Positions 18,935 through 28,993 are shown, counted from the stretch's first letter. The stretch: 64,000 bases of DNA from Acidobacteriota bacterium (GCA_013289835.1 JABCZG010000011.1:62001-126000), one strand, 5' to 3'. Notes: generated from the letters alone by a model not told the origin. Translations and numbers: made by a program.

Positions 18935-21900
18935 ATGGACGCTCGGCCTGATTCTTCCCTCTCCGCGCAACCCTCGAAGCAGCACGACGCGCCATGGTTT
19001 CAGCGTCTCTCGCGGCCGATTCTTTTCTTGATCGCCAGCTTGTCTCTTGTCGGCGCGTATCTTGCGTTCAGCATTCCCGTTTCCGTTTTTCCGAACACGG
19101 ATTTTCCACGCATCGTGATTGGCGTTGATAACGGCGTCGCGCCGATCGACCAAATGCTGGTGGTGGTCACGCGTCCGATCGAAGAAGCCGTCAACAGCGT
19201 CCCCGGCTTGCAAAAAGTACAGTCCATCACCAGCCGCGGTTCCGCGGAGGTGGATCTTTTCTTCGACTGGAACAGCGACATGATATTGACGCTGCAGCGG
19301 GTTGACGCCGTCGTCGCCCGCTTGCAGACCGAACTGCCATCCACGGCAAAGATCGAAACGCATCGTTTGACTTTCGCTACGTTTCCCATTCTTGGCTACA
19401 GCCTTACCTCAGACGCGATTCCGCAAAACAAGTTATGGGAAATCGCTACCTATGACATGAAGCCGCGCCTCAACCGACTTGATGGGGTGGCTTCTGTTCT
19501 AGTGCAGGGAGGCCGCGTTCCGGAATTTCAAGCTATGCCGGACCCCGCGCGGCTTCTCGCGGCCGGAGTAACTGTCACCGATATTCTGGAGGCGATTCGC
19601 CGGACAAACCTGATCGATTCGCCCGGGCTGATCGAAAACAATCATCAATTAGTGCTCGGCCTAGTGAGCGGGCAAGTTCGCACGCCCGAGCAAATTGGCC
19701 AGATCGTCGTGAAGACTTCCGCGGGCGGAATTCCGGTTCGCCTTGGAGATATCGCCAAGATCACGGCGTCGGTCGCGCCGGTCTATACGATGGTTACTGC
19801 CAATGGTAAACAGGCGGTTCTGCTCAGCATCAATCGTCAGCCGGACAGCAACACGCTCGATGTCGCCAACGAAGTTCACGCCCAGATCGAAGAGCTTCGC
19901 CCCACGCTGCCGCCGGGCCTGCACCTCGAGCCGTTCTATGACCAGTCCACGATTGTGCATGATTCCATCGCCAGCGTGCGCGACGCCGTGCTGATTGGGC
20001 TGGTGCTCTCGGCCATCATTCTGGTGCTATTCCTGCGTGACTGGGGAACCTCGCTGGTCGCCGGTATGGTCATTCCTGTCACCCTGCTGTTCACTTTCAT
20101 CGTGCTGAAATTCACCGGGCAGAGCTTCAATCTGATGACCCTTGGCGGATTGGCTGCCGCGGTGGGCCTGGTCATTGACGACGCCATCGTAGTGCTCGAA
20201 AACATTGTCCTGCATCGCGACGCCGGGCAAGGCCGGCTGGAGGCCATCCAAAGCGCGCTGAAGGAACTGACCGTTCCGCTGATCGGCTCGACGATCACTC
20301 CCATCGTGGTGTTTCTCCCACTCATCTCTACGACCGGCGTCACCGGAAGTTTCTTCCGGGCACTGGCCGTGACTATGACGGTGGCGCTGCTCACCTCGCT
20401 CCTTCTTGCGCTCTCCTGGACCCCGACGCTGAGCCAATATCTCGTGCGGCGGAAGTACGGCATCAATTCGGACGAACCTTCCCCCTCTACGGAACCTGAT
20501 TCTGGAAAGCTTCTTGCCGCGGAGGAAGACCACCTCACCGGGTTCTTCGGACGAGTGGTGAACTTTTACACAAAAGTGATGCAAGCCATCTTAAATCGTC
20601 CGTGGGTGCTGGCCGGCAGCTCGCTGATCCTCATCGTTCTTTCCTACGTCTGCTACAACGCGCTTGGCACGGACCTGCTTCCCGAGATGGACGAGGGCGG
20701 ATTCATCCTGGACTATTACACGCCGCCCGGCAGTTCGCTCGCGGAGTCCGACCGCATCCTCCAGCACATCGAGCAGATCCTTCGCTCCATGCCGGAGGTC
20801 CAAAACACTTCTCGACGGACCGGCCTGCAATTGGGCTTGGCAGCGGTGACCGAGGCGAACCGCGGCGACTTCACGGTTAAGTTGAAACGCGATCGCAGCC
20901 GCGACATCGAAGAGATCATTTCCGATGTGCGCTCGCAGATCAAGCAAACCGAGCCTGCTGCGGATGTTGAATTCGTGCAGGTCTTGCAGGACATGATTGG
21001 AGACCTAACGAGCCAGCCGGAACCCGTGGTCATCAAACTATTTGCTTCTGATGGGAAGCTTCTGAATGAAACGGCGCCACGCGTCGCCGATGCCATCGGC
21101 AAGATTCAAATCGGAAAAGTTCACCCGGTTGTAGACGTTCTCGACGGAATCGAAAACGCTATCAGCGGTCCGGCCGTCACCTTCCAAGTAGACCCTACCG
21201 TCGCCGCGCGCGCTGGATTTACGCCCGAGGAAATTGCGGTGGACGCGTCCGCTATTCTGGAGGGTGAACCAGCCGCGACACCTGTCGTGGTGAACGACCG
21301 GGCTTACACGATTCGCGTGCGCTTTCCGGAACAAAGCCGTTCTTCTCTCGAACACATGAGCAACACCCTTGTGACCAGTTCTACTGGACGGACCGCAACG
21401 CTCGGTTCTCTGGCGACCGTTAGCACGGACCCCGGCCAAACCGAAATTCGTCGCGAAAATCTTCAGCGACTTGTGGAAGTGACCGGTCGATTCGAAGGGG
21501 TGGATCTTGGCACAGGAATCTCCGCAGTACAGAAAGCCGTCAAAGACCTGCACCTCCCGTCCTCCATCCGCGTCGAGTACGGCGGCTTGTATCAAGAGCA
21601 GCAAAAATCCTTCCACGACTTGTTAATGGTTTTCCTTCTGGCACTGGTCCTCCTGTTTGCCGTGTTGCTTTTTGAATTCCGCACGTTCTCGGCGCCTGCG
21701 GCTATCCTGGCTTCCGCACTACTCTCCACGTTTGGCGGCTTCCTGGCGCTGCTGATCACCGGCACGAATTTCAACGTCGCTTCCTTTATGGGCATGATCA
21801 TGGTGATCGGCATCGTGGCGAAGAACGGCATCCTTCTGATGGACGCCGAAGACCGCTTCCGCGGCCTTGGCTTCTCCGCCGAAAACGCCATGATTCAAGC

Positions 21901-22114
21901 CGGCCGGCGCCGTCTGCGCCCCATCGCCATGACCGCGCTGGCCACCGTCGCCGGCATGCTTCCACTAGCATTCGGCATCGGAGCGGGCTCGGCTATGCTG
22001 AAGCCGCTGGCCATCGCCGTCGTTGGCGGCATCTTGAGTTCCATGGTGCTCTCGCTTATTTTCACTCCGGCAATTCATTTCTATCTCCGGCCGCGCAAAC
22101 CTGCCGGAGCTTGA
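18935..22114 (+). CDS. RND-family efflux permease (HAE/AcrB-like)
   Basis: 1059-residue proton-driven inner-membrane pump. Twelve TM helices are expected, with TM1 at about 27-50. Two large periplasmic loops follow TM1 and TM7, in the internal-duplication pattern of AcrB. The proton-relay pair of aspartates is in GLVIDDAIVVLEN (TM4), and the second-half counterpart reads GIVAKNGILLMD. The IDDAIVVLEN motif places it with drug/solvent (HAE-type) pumps rather than CusA-type metal pumps. The cargo is unknown. It is complete, with no frameshift. Confidence 0.93.
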   Translation: MDARPDSSLSAQPSKQHDAPWFQRLSRPILFLIASLSLVGAYLAFSIPVSVFPNTDFPRIVIGVDNGVAPIDQMLVVVTRPIEEAVNSVPGLQKVQSITSRGSAEVDLFFDWNSDMILTLQRVDAVVARLQTELPSTAKIETHRLTFATFPILGYSLTSDAIPQNKLWEIATYDMKPRLNRLDGVASVLVQGGRVPEFQAMPDPARLLAAGVTVTDILEAIRRTNLIDSPGLIENNHQLVLGLVSGQVRTPEQIGQIVVKTSAGGIPVRLGDIAKITASVAPVYTMVTANGKQAVLLSINRQPDSNTLDVANEVHAQIEELRPTLPPGLHLEPFYDQSTIVHDSIASVRDAVLIGLVLSAIILVLFLRDWGTSLVAGMVIPVTLLFTFIVLKFTGQSFNLMTLGGLAAAVGLVIDDAIVVLENIVLHRDAGQGRLEAIQSALKELTVPLIGSTITPIVVFLPLISTTGVTGSFFRALAVTMTVALLTSLLLALSWTPTLSQYLVRRKYGINSDEPSPSTEPDSGKLLAAEEDHLTGFFGRVVNFYTKVMQAILNRPWVLAGSSLILIVLSYVCYNALGTDLLPEMDEGGFILDYYTPPGSSLAESDRILQHIEQILRSMPEVQNTSRRTGLQLGLAAVTEANRGDFTVKLKRDRSRDIEEIISDVRSQIKQTEPAADVEFVQVLQDMIGDLTSQPEPVVIKLFASDGKLLNETAPRVADAIGKIQIGKVHPVVDVLDGIENAISGPAVTFQVDPTVAARAGFTPEEIAVDASAILEGEPAATPVVVNDRAYTIRVRFPEQSRSSLEHMSNTLVTSSTGRTATLGSLATVSTDPGQTEIRRENLQRLVEVTGRFEGVDLGTGISAVQKAVKDLHLPSSIRVEYGGLYQEQQKSFHDLLMVFLLALVLLFAVLLFEFRTFSAPAAILASALLSTFGGFLALLITGTNFNVASFMGMIMVIGIVAKNGILLMDAEDRFRGLGFSAENAMIQAGRRRLRPIAMTALATVAGMLPLAFGIGAGSAMLKPLAIAVVGGILSSMVLSLIFTPAIHFYLRPRKPAGA

Positions 22115-22168
22115 TTTCGAGCCCCGCGAGCGGATGATAGATACGTTTTTCTGACAAAGCAGTTTCAA

Positions 22169-22849
22169 ATGAAAATCCTCGTTGTCGAAGACGAAAAGGG
22201 AATGGCGCAGGTGCTCCGGCGAGGTCTGGAAGAGGAGTCTCATGTCGTAAGCCTCGCCTACGACGGGCTCTCTGCGGTTTCGCTGGCTCGGAACGCCCCG
22301 TTCGACATGGTGCTGCTCGACGTGATGTTGCCCGGCCTCAATGGACTTCAGGTCGCACGGCAGCTCCGTGAGACTCGCGAGAACATTCCGATTCTCATGC
22401 TGACAGCGCGCGACTCCGTCCCGGACATCGTCAAAGGGCTGGATACCGGAGCGGACGACTACCTGACGAAACCGTTTTCGTTTGCGATATTGCTGGCGCG
22501 GATCCGTGCCCTGGAGCGCCGCGTAGCCGAGCCGCGAAGTCGCACTCTTCGGGTCTCCGATCTGGCGCTCGACATTGTGCAGCGCCGCGTCTTCCGCGGC
22601 AGCCGGGAGATTCATCTCACACCAACAGAATTTCGCTTGCTTGAATTTCTCATGCGCAACGAAGGACGCGTCGCCACGCGTCACGCCATTCTGGACGCGG
22701 TATGGGGACAAGGGCAAAACGTCGAGGAGAACACGTTGGATGCCTTTGTGCGCCTGCTCCGAAGGAAGATTGATGAGCACGAGCCGATAAAATTGATTCA
22801 CACCCTCCGCGGTTTTGGATATTCTCTCGGACCCGAAGCTCGACCATGA
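22169..22849 (+). CDS. OmpR-family response regulator (second system)
   Basis: 226-residue regulator. The receiver shows VVEDEKG, phospho-Asp in VLLDVMLPGLNG, MLTARD and LTKPFSF. The winged-helix domain ends with IHTLRGFGYSLG. It starts 54 bp after the RND gene and overlaps the following kinase gene by four bases (ATGA). It resembles CusR/QseB-type regulators. With the first regulator at 13891 this gives two complete two-component systems around one pump. Confidence 0.92.
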   Translation: MKILVVEDEKGMAQVLRRGLEEESHVVSLAYDGLSAVSLARNAPFDMVLLDVMLPGLNGLQVARQLRETRENIPILMLTARDSVPDIVKGLDTGADDYLTKPFSFAILLARIRALERRVAEPRSRTLRVSDLALDIVQRRVFRGSREIHLTPTEFRLLEFLMRNEGRVATRHAILDAVWGQGQNVEENTLDAFVRLLRRKIDEHEPIKLIHTLRGFGYSLGPEARP

Positions 22850-24234
22850 AGCTGCCCCTTCGCGCCCGGATCACTGCCTGGTACTTTGCTGTACTGGTGG
22901 TGGCGTTTGCCTCGTTTGCCTGGATTAGTGATTTGGGTTTTCGACGCAGCATCGAACAGACGGTGAACGATGCCTTACGCGCAAATCTCGAAAGCGTTCA
23001 AAGCGTCCTGGTGCGCACGGCGCCCAAAGGCGCGGCTGAAGTCCGGGCCGAATTGTACGAACTGGCGGGTTTGTGGGCCGGCGCGGCGCTGCTGGAGGTG
23101 TCGGACGCCAGTGACAAAATTATCTTCCAATCCCGACCATTTGCGAAGCCCTACAGGAGTCTCCCGCCGGTACAGGGAACGGAGGTCACATTTCTCACCA
23201 CCAATCTCGACTTCCTGCAGTACCGCGTTGCCATGCGCACGGTCGAAGCGGGCGGCCAATCGTTTCGCGTGCGCGCTGCCATTCCGACGGAGCCTTTCGA
23301 TCTGGCGCTCGATCGTTTCCGGCTGATCCTCAAGGAAACCTTGCCGTTTCTTGTCGTCCTGGCTTCCCTTGCCGGGTATTGGCTCAGCGGACGGGCGCTC
23401 GCGCCAGTCAACGAAATCATCAAAACGGCGCGGGGCATTGGCGTACAAAATTTATCCGGCCGCCTCGCAGTTCCTCCCGCGAACGATGAATTGCGGCGTT
23501 TGTCGGAAACTCTGAACGACATGCTGGGCCGCATCGAGGCTTCCGTAAAACGCATCACGCAATTTACGGCCGATGCGTCACACGATTTGCGCACGCCGGT
23601 TGCGTTGATCCGCGCTAACGCAGAACTCGCCCTGCGGCGCTCCCGCACAGAGCAGGAATACCGCGAAACGCTCTCGCGCATTCTTACGACGTCCGAAGAA
23701 ACCACTCATCTCATCGAGAATCTGCTGACGTTGGCGCGCGCAGATGCCGGTGCTGCAGAACTCCAGTTTCGGGACATGGATCTCGCGCCGCATGTGGAAA
23801 AAATCGCAGAGGAAGCCGGCATTCTTGCGGCAGCCAAGGGGATTCAAGTTATGAGTGAGCTTCCAGCCGGTTCGGTTCTGGTTTCGGGGGACTGTGCGGC
23901 GATCGAGCGTCTGCTTCTGATTGTCGTGGAAAACGCCGTGAAGTACACGCCTGTGGGCGGCAGGATCCAGATGAACCTTTCCAACGGGTCCGGAAGTGCG
24001 CGAATTGAGATTCGCGACAGTGGAATCGGGATTAGCGAGAAAGACCTGCCGCACATCTTCGAGCGCTTTTACCGAGCGGATCAAGCTCGTTCCCGCGAAC
24101 CAGGCGGTTCCGGCCTGGGCCTGGCGATCGCGCAGTGGATCGTGGAGTTGCATGGCGGCACGATCGAAGTGCAAAGCAGCCTAGGCAGCGGCTCCGTTTT
24201 CCGAATTACTCTGCCAGTTGCTGCAAAGAGCTAG
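22846..24234 (+). CDS. Sensor histidine kinase (second system)
   Basis: 462-residue membrane kinase. TM1 is at about 8-30 and TM2 at about 162-182, with a short sensor domain between them. A HAMP-like linker, HisKA with DASHDLRTPVAL, and HATPase with VENAVKYTP, IRDSGIGI and GSGLGLAIAQW follow. Coupled to the regulator upstream by a four-base overlap. It is distinct in sequence from the first kinase of the cluster, so the two are not a recent duplication. Last gene of the efflux cluster. Confidence 0.92.
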   Translation: MKLPLRARITAWYFAVLVVAFASFAWISDLGFRRSIEQTVNDALRANLESVQSVLVRTAPKGAAEVRAELYELAGLWAGAALLEVSDASDKIIFQSRPFAKPYRSLPPVQGTEVTFLTTNLDFLQYRVAMRTVEAGGQSFRVRAAIPTEPFDLALDRFRLILKETLPFLVVLASLAGYWLSGRALAPVNEIIKTARGIGVQNLSGRLAVPPANDELRRLSETLNDMLGRIEASVKRITQFTADASHDLRTPVALIRANAELALRRSRTEQEYRETLSRILTTSEETTHLIENLLTLARADAGAAELQFRDMDLAPHVEKIAEEAGILAAAKGIQVMSELPAGSVLVSGDCAAIERLLLIVVENAVKYTPVGGRIQMNLSNGSGSARIEIRDSGIGISEKDLPHIFERFYRADQARSREPGGSGLGLAIAQWIVELHGGTIEVQSSLGSGSVFRITLPVAAKS

Positions 24235-24300
24235 TCTCCACCTCTGAATCCCGAGTCAGCCTCCGTTGTTCTCCTGCTGCAGCCGCGAATCTGAACAATC

Positions 24301-24330
24301 TTTCAGTTTCATTTCAAAGATTCGTGAATC
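24301..24330. promoter_or_regulatory. Repeat-rich upstream region of the TonB receptor gene
   Basis: The gap 24235-24472 holds no gene. It contains three copies of TTTCA (24301-24305, 24307-24311, 24312-24316) and an inverted repeat GATTC-GT-GAATC (24319-24330), about 145 bp before the receptor start. They could be regulator-binding sites; the regulator is unknown. Confidence 0.25.
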
Positions 24331-24472
24331 GTCATTCATCTGCCATTAGTATTTCACGCCCCAAATGGAGGCCAAGGACTGGGCTTTGCGAGCCCCGATC
24401 GACGGTTTCGGCTCAGCTTCCTAACTGCCGGCGTTTCAAACGCTTAATGATTTTCCAAGTGGGGGTGTGCAG

Positions 24473-27400
24473 ATGTCTGAATGGAAAAAGATGCTTGTAT
24501 TTTTTTCTGCATTGTTTGTTCTGGCGGGACCGGCTCTTGCGCAAACGGATCGCGCGACGCTCGAAGGCACAGTCACCGACCCCAGCGCCGGCGCTATCAG
24601 CGGAGCCAGGATACGAGTCTTGGCCGTCGCTACGGGGATCTCCGAGGAGAAAAAAGCAAATTCCAATGGCTACTACCGCTTCCCTGGGCTAGCCGTTGGC
24701 GAGTACCGCGTCACGGTCACCAACCCAAGCTTTAAAACGAAGGTCTTGGACGGCGTCATCTTGGAAGTAGGGCAGACACGAACGCTGGATGTGCGCCTTG
24801 AAATCGGCGCCATCGAAGACAAGGTGGAAATCAGCCCGGAAGCGGGGCCGGCGGAGCGCAGCTCGGCCGAGCAAGCGACGGTCATTAGAGCGGATCAAAT
24901 TGTCAATTTGCCCGTGAACGGCCGCGACTGGTCTGGGTTGACCCTTCTCGCCCCTTTTGCCCAAGACGATGGCGGAGGCGACCAGCGCACTATCCGATTC
25001 GCCGGCCGCGCCCGGGATGACAATAACTTCAGCTTCGACGGTGTGGATGCCGGCGGTATTCAGGAGCAAGCGCAGAAGTCACAGGTCCGCCTGCAAATCT
25101 CCGAAGATGCCGTCGAGGAATATCGGGTGAACAGCGCGCTATACGACGCCGAGTATGGGACGCAGGCAGGCGGCCAGATTAACGTCGTCACCAAGTCCGG
25201 CACAAATGATCTGCACGGGACGGCCTTCGGTTACCTCAGAAATTCCGTATTCGACGCACGCAATTTCGACGATTTTGCCCCCGACCCCTCCGGTAATCTG
25301 ACAATACCCGCCGTCCTGCCGTTTCGAATGGGCCAATACGGAATGACGGTGGGAGGACCCATCAAGAAGGACAAGACCTTTTTCTTTATCAGCTATGAGG
25401 GGCTTAGGCAGTTGCAGGAGTCTACCTCCGCCGGAACTATCTTCGTACCCAGCGCCAGCTTTATAAAGGATGTTCTGGTCAACGGGAGAACGGACAATAC
25501 GCAAACTCCCCCGGTTCAAGTGGGACCTACGCCGGATATGTGCGCCATTCTGCAGGGGTACCCTTGGCGAGCGTCCACCGGTACCGTTGGCGGATGTACT
25601 CCGAAGATTGTTTTTCCCGATAGTGCGTTCAGTGCCTTAACGGCAAGTGAGCTCGGCAACGAGAATTTTGATTCGAACGATTTGGCCACGGACGTAGAAG
25701 CCTTCACGCACGCCATTCAAACCACCGTTCACGAAGACACATGGCTTGTACGGATCGACCACAAGTTCAGCGATAGCACCACGCTATACGGCCGGGCCCA
25801 ACGCGATATCAGCCTTGTGGACGCCCAAATTGGAGTTACAGTTGGCCTGGACAAAGCGCAAACCATCAATCACCCGGCCAACTATCTCGTCGCGCTGCAG
25901 CACGTGTTCAGCCCCAGTATTTTCAACGAAGCGAAGGTCTACATCAACCGTTCGCCATTCCACAATCCTGAGGCAAGTACTCTCACGTTTGCAGTGAACT
26001 CGAATAACTTCACCGGAATTCCCAACGAATCGGCGGACATCGAAATCGGAACGACGTACGGCGTGGTCGACAACATGACGTGGACTCACGGCCGGCATGC
26101 TTTCAAAATGGGAATGGAAATCCGTCGGGTCCGGCTCAATCAAGGTCAAACGGCGAACAACAATCTCAACTTTGGAGATGACCTGAGCCTTATATCGGGC
26201 ACTCTCGGCAGCCTCAGCTTCGATGCCCCATGGTGTTGCCACAGACTGCGTCGGACATTTTACATGCCGTACTTTCAGGACGAATGGAAGGTTACGCCCG
26301 CACTAACAATTACTGCCGGTCTGCGCTGGGAATACTACGGGGTGGCTAACGAGGCGACCAACCGAACAACCGTCTTCGACTTCAACGAGTTTCACGGGGC
26401 CTGCCTGGGGACTGGCTCCTTCAACACGCCGTTCCCTGTTCCCATCAACACAGCGCCGTGTCCGGCGAATCCTGCTTTGTATAATCCGGACTACAAGAAT
26501 TTTGATCCTCGGGTCAGCGTCGCTTGGGCTCCGCCGGCGCTTCACGGGAAAACCGTCATTCGCGCCGGGTTTGGGATTTACCATGGTGCAGCACAGAATG
26601 ACGATCTAAACGCCGGCCTCGAGAGCGACACGTTTCGTGCATCGGTGCAAGGGCCGACCGTCAGTCCGGCAATAACGCAAGAGATCCCCGACCTCTCGGC
26701 CTTCACCGGCACCGGCGGTTTTCAGAAGGCTGCCAATCACCCGCGTGCTTTGCAGAGGGAAGGCCGCAGGGATTTGTATGCCGAGGAGTGGGGCCTCACC
26801 ATTGAACACCAATTGCCGGCGGGGTTCCTCTTCAGCACGTCTTACCTTGGCAGCCATGGGGTGCGTCTCTTCTCGCGTGGCGCGGTAAATCTCTGCTCCA
26901 TGCCAATTGCCATTAATGCTACTGGCAGCGATTGCGTACGTCCCCTCGACCAGTATTTCCCGGATCCCAACAACCCAGACCCGTATGGCTCGGTCGATTA
27001 CAAGAGCGATGTTGGGTCAAGTTCCTACCACGCGCTAGGAGTCTCGCTGGAGCGGAGATTTATCAGCGGATTCTCCGTGCAAACCCGTTACACCTACGGC
27101 CATTCCATCAATGACGGTTCGGTAGGTGGCGGGGAGTCAAATGGACCCGAAAACATCAACTGTCTCTCTTGCGACAAAGGGCCCAGCATTTTTGACATTC
27201 GCCACAACTTCACCGCAAACGCCGTCTATGAGCTCCCTTTGGGACCCGGCAAAGCCTACCTTGATCACCCTGGAGCGATTGGCAAACTTGTGGGAGGCTG
27301 GAGCCTGAGCAGCATAGGCCTTTGGCACACTGGGCACCCGCTTACAGTTACGATGGACCTTGGCAACAGCATTACGAATCCGGCTAACCCTTTCTTTAAC

Positions 27401-27922
27401 TCCACCAGCCCTTTTGCCTCCATGTATCTGCTTCCCGATGGCAATGACCAGACGACTCAGCGGCCAGACATCGTTCCGGGAGTGCCTCTAACGCTCCCGG
27501 GCGGAGGCCACAATGGAGTGCCTCTGATCAATCCCGCGGCCTTCCGACCGCCACCGCAGAACGCCGAGGGTTTCTTTACCCGGTTTGGGGATGAGCCAAA
27601 CGGTCTGTTTCGTGCTTTGCCCTCCTGGCAAATTGACTTGGCGCTGATGAAGGAGACCCGGCTAACGGAACGGCTTTCGATGCAGTTTGGCGTGCAGTCG
27701 TTCAACATTCTCAACCACACCCAGCTTGGCGATCCGAACCAGTTGGCGCTTGCCTATAATGATGCAACCCCTACGACTCCCGCTTTCTTGGCGCCGAAGC
27801 CCAACTTTGGTGTAATCACTTCGACCGTGAACTTCAACAGTAACAACGACAACGTCGCATCGCCCAACACGGGCACGGGCTTGCCGCGTCAGCTTCAGCT
27901 TATGCTGCGATTCAAGTTCTAA
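24473..27922 (+). CDS. Oar/CarboxypepD-type TonB-dependent receptor
   Basis: 1149-residue outer-membrane receptor of the large group found in Acidobacteriota and some other phyla. The signal peptide starts at MSEWKKML and is cut near ALAQTD. A carboxypeptidase-regulatory-like beta-sandwich (about 27-105: LEGTVTDPSAGAISGARI) follows, then the plug (about 115-230: INVVTKSGTNDLHG) and a long beta-barrel ending in the terminal Phe (LMLRFKF). Start at ATG 24473 after GGGGG; a GTG two codons up is possible. The substrate is unknown; carbohydrate or peptide uptake or a structural role has been suggested for relatives. No TonB or SusD partner is adjacent. Confidence 0.88.
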   Translation: MSEWKKMLVFFSALFVLAGPALAQTDRATLEGTVTDPSAGAISGARIRVLAVATGISEEKKANSNGYYRFPGLAVGEYRVTVTNPSFKTKVLDGVILEVGQTRTLDVRLEIGAIEDKVEISPEAGPAERSSAEQATVIRADQIVNLPVNGRDWSGLTLLAPFAQDDGGGDQRTIRFAGRARDDNNFSFDGVDAGGIQEQAQKSQVRLQISEDAVEEYRVNSALYDAEYGTQAGGQINVVTKSGTNDLHGTAFGYLRNSVFDARNFDDFAPDPSGNLTIPAVLPFRMGQYGMTVGGPIKKDKTFFFISYEGLRQLQESTSAGTIFVPSASFIKDVLVNGRTDNTQTPPVQVGPTPDMCAILQGYPWRASTGTVGGCTPKIVFPDSAFSALTASELGNENFDSNDLATDVEAFTHAIQTTVHEDTWLVRIDHKFSDSTTLYGRAQRDISLVDAQIGVTVGLDKAQTINHPANYLVALQHVFSPSIFNEAKVYINRSPFHNPEASTLTFAVNSNNFTGIPNESADIEIGTTYGVVDNMTWTHGRHAFKMGMEIRRVRLNQGQTANNNLNFGDDLSLISGTLGSLSFDAPWCCHRLRRTFYMPYFQDEWKVTPALTITAGLRWEYYGVANEATNRTTVFDFNEFHGACLGTGSFNTPFPVPINTAPCPANPALYNPDYKNFDPRVSVAWAPPALHGKTVIRAGFGIYHGAAQNDDLNAGLESDTFRASVQGPTVSPAITQEIPDLSAFTGTGGFQKAANHPRALQREGRRDLYAEEWGLTIEHQLPAGFLFSTSYLGSHGVRLFSRGAVNLCSMPIAINATGSDCVRPLDQYFPDPNNPDPYGSVDYKSDVGSSSYHALGVSLERRFISGFSVQTRYTYGHSINDGSVGGGESNGPENINCLSCDKGPSIFDIRHNFTANAVYELPLGPGKAYLDHPGAIGKLVGGWSLSSIGLWHTGHPLTVTMDLGNSITNPANPFFNSTSPFASMYLLPDGNDQTTQRPDIVPGVPLTLPGGGHNGVPLINPAAFRPPPQNAEGFFTRFGDEPNGLFRALPSWQIDLALMKETRLTERLSMQFGVQSFNILNHTQLGDPNQLALAYNDATPTTPAFLAPKPNFGVITSTVNFNSNNDNVASPNTGTGLPRQLQLMLRFKF

Positions 27923-27940
27923 ACTCTGCGACCGGTGGCC

Positions 27941-27970
27941 GAGGCGCGGAACGGGAACCCTTCGCGCCTC
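27941..27970 (+). terminator. Candidate terminator of the TonB receptor gene
   Basis: Perfect 8-bp stem GAGGCGCG (27941-27948) / CGCGCCTC (27963-27970), 18 bp after the receptor stop. The T-tract that follows is poor (ATTTTCCC), so termination strength is uncertain. Confidence 0.4.
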
Positions 27971-27990
27971 GCCATTTTCCCGGCGATTGA

Positions 27991-28031
27991 GCCTGAAGGA
28001 ATTTTCAGGCCAAATTTAAGCTGCGTTTAAG
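27991..28031 (+). promoter_or_regulatory. Inverted repeat plus TTTAAG direct repeats upstream of the phosphatase
   Basis: GCCTGAA-GGAATT-TTCAGGC is a perfect 7-bp inverted repeat at 27991-28010. It is followed by two TTTAAG hexamers at 28015-28020 and 28026-28031, exactly 11 bp apart, the spacing of OmpR/PhoB-type half-sites. The phosphatase start is at 28088. Regulation by phosphate or by a nearby OmpR-type regulator is inference. Confidence 0.3.
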
Positions 28032-28087
28032 TCGTGTGGCGTAATCTTTTCGCGTGCCATCGTCTCGCATTGATCGAAAGGGTTGAA

Positions 28088-28993
28088 ATGCGGAACCATT
28101 TTCTCGGGTTTTGGTTTGTTGTGGCGGTCACCGTGTTCGGAGCGCTGTATCCACTGCGCGCCAGTATCTCGTTGGCGCCAGCGCCTGCAAGCGAATCTGC
28201 CATTCTGATTGGGGCGGGTGACATTGCCGACTGCAAGGATCTCTCCGGCGCAGAGGCCACCGGAAAATTGCTCGATCAAATTCCCGGAACGGTGATGGCG
28301 GTAGGCGACCTCGCCTATCCGGACGGCAGCAAGGAGAACTTCGTCTGCTACGACAAAACCTGGGGACGTGCGAAAGCCCGTACCCGGCCAGCCCCCGGGA
28401 ACCACGAGTTTCATTCCTCAGGTGCGACGCCCTACTTCGACTATTTTGGCGCTGCCGCGGGTGACCCGAAGACCGGCTACTACAGCTACGAACTCGGCAC
28501 GTGGCACATTATCGTGCTCAATAGCGAATGCAACGATGTAGGCGGGTGCGAATCTGGCTCGCCGCAGGAAAAATGGTTGCGTGCGGATCTCGCCGCGCAT
28601 CCGGTTGCCTGCACGCTAGCCTATTGGCACAAGCCACTCTTCAGTTCCGGCGGAGCGCATGGCAACGATCCAACGGTAAAGCCGCTTTTCCAGGCGCTGT
28701 ACGATGCCAACGCGGATGTGGTCATCAACGGTCATGACCACGACTATGAGCGCTTTGCGCCCCAGACGCCCGATGGCGCAGCCGATGCCAAGCGCGGCAT
28801 TCGCGAGTTTGTTGTTGGCACCGGCGGCAAGAATCACCGACCATTCGGCGCGACCAAGCCCAACAGTGAATTGCGCGATACGACGACCTTCGGCGTTCTA
28901 AAGCTCACGCTTAAGCCCAATGGTTACGATTGGCAATTTATCCCCGAGGCAGGAAAGAGCTTCACCGACTCCGGCAGTGGCGCCTGCCACTGA
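28088..28993 (+). CDS. Secreted metallophosphoesterase (purple acid phosphatase-like)
   Basis: 301-residue calcineurin-like phosphoesterase with an N-terminal signal or anchor (hydrophobic FWFVVAVTVFGALYPL). The metal-binding motifs occur in order: GAGDIAD, VGDLAYPDG, PGNHEF, YWHKPLF and GHDHDYERF. The start at ATG 28088 is supported by GAAAGGG; a GTG at 28034 lacks a site. It would hydrolyse phosphate esters outside the cytoplasm. It follows the TonB receptor gene after a hairpin-rich gap and probably has its own promoter. The substrate is unknown. Confidence 0.82.
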   Translation: MRNHFLGFWFVVAVTVFGALYPLRASISLAPAPASESAILIGAGDIADCKDLSGAEATGKLLDQIPGTVMAVGDLAYPDGSKENFVCYDKTWGRAKARTRPAPGNHEFHSSGATPYFDYFGAAAGDPKTGYYSYELGTWHIIVLNSECNDVGGCESGSPQEKWLRADLAAHPVACTLAYWHKPLFSSGGAHGNDPTVKPLFQALYDANADVVINGHDHDYERFAPQTPDGAADAKRGIREFVVGTGGKNHRPFGATKPNSELRDTTTFGVLKLTLKPNGYDWQFIPEAGKSFTDSGSGACH

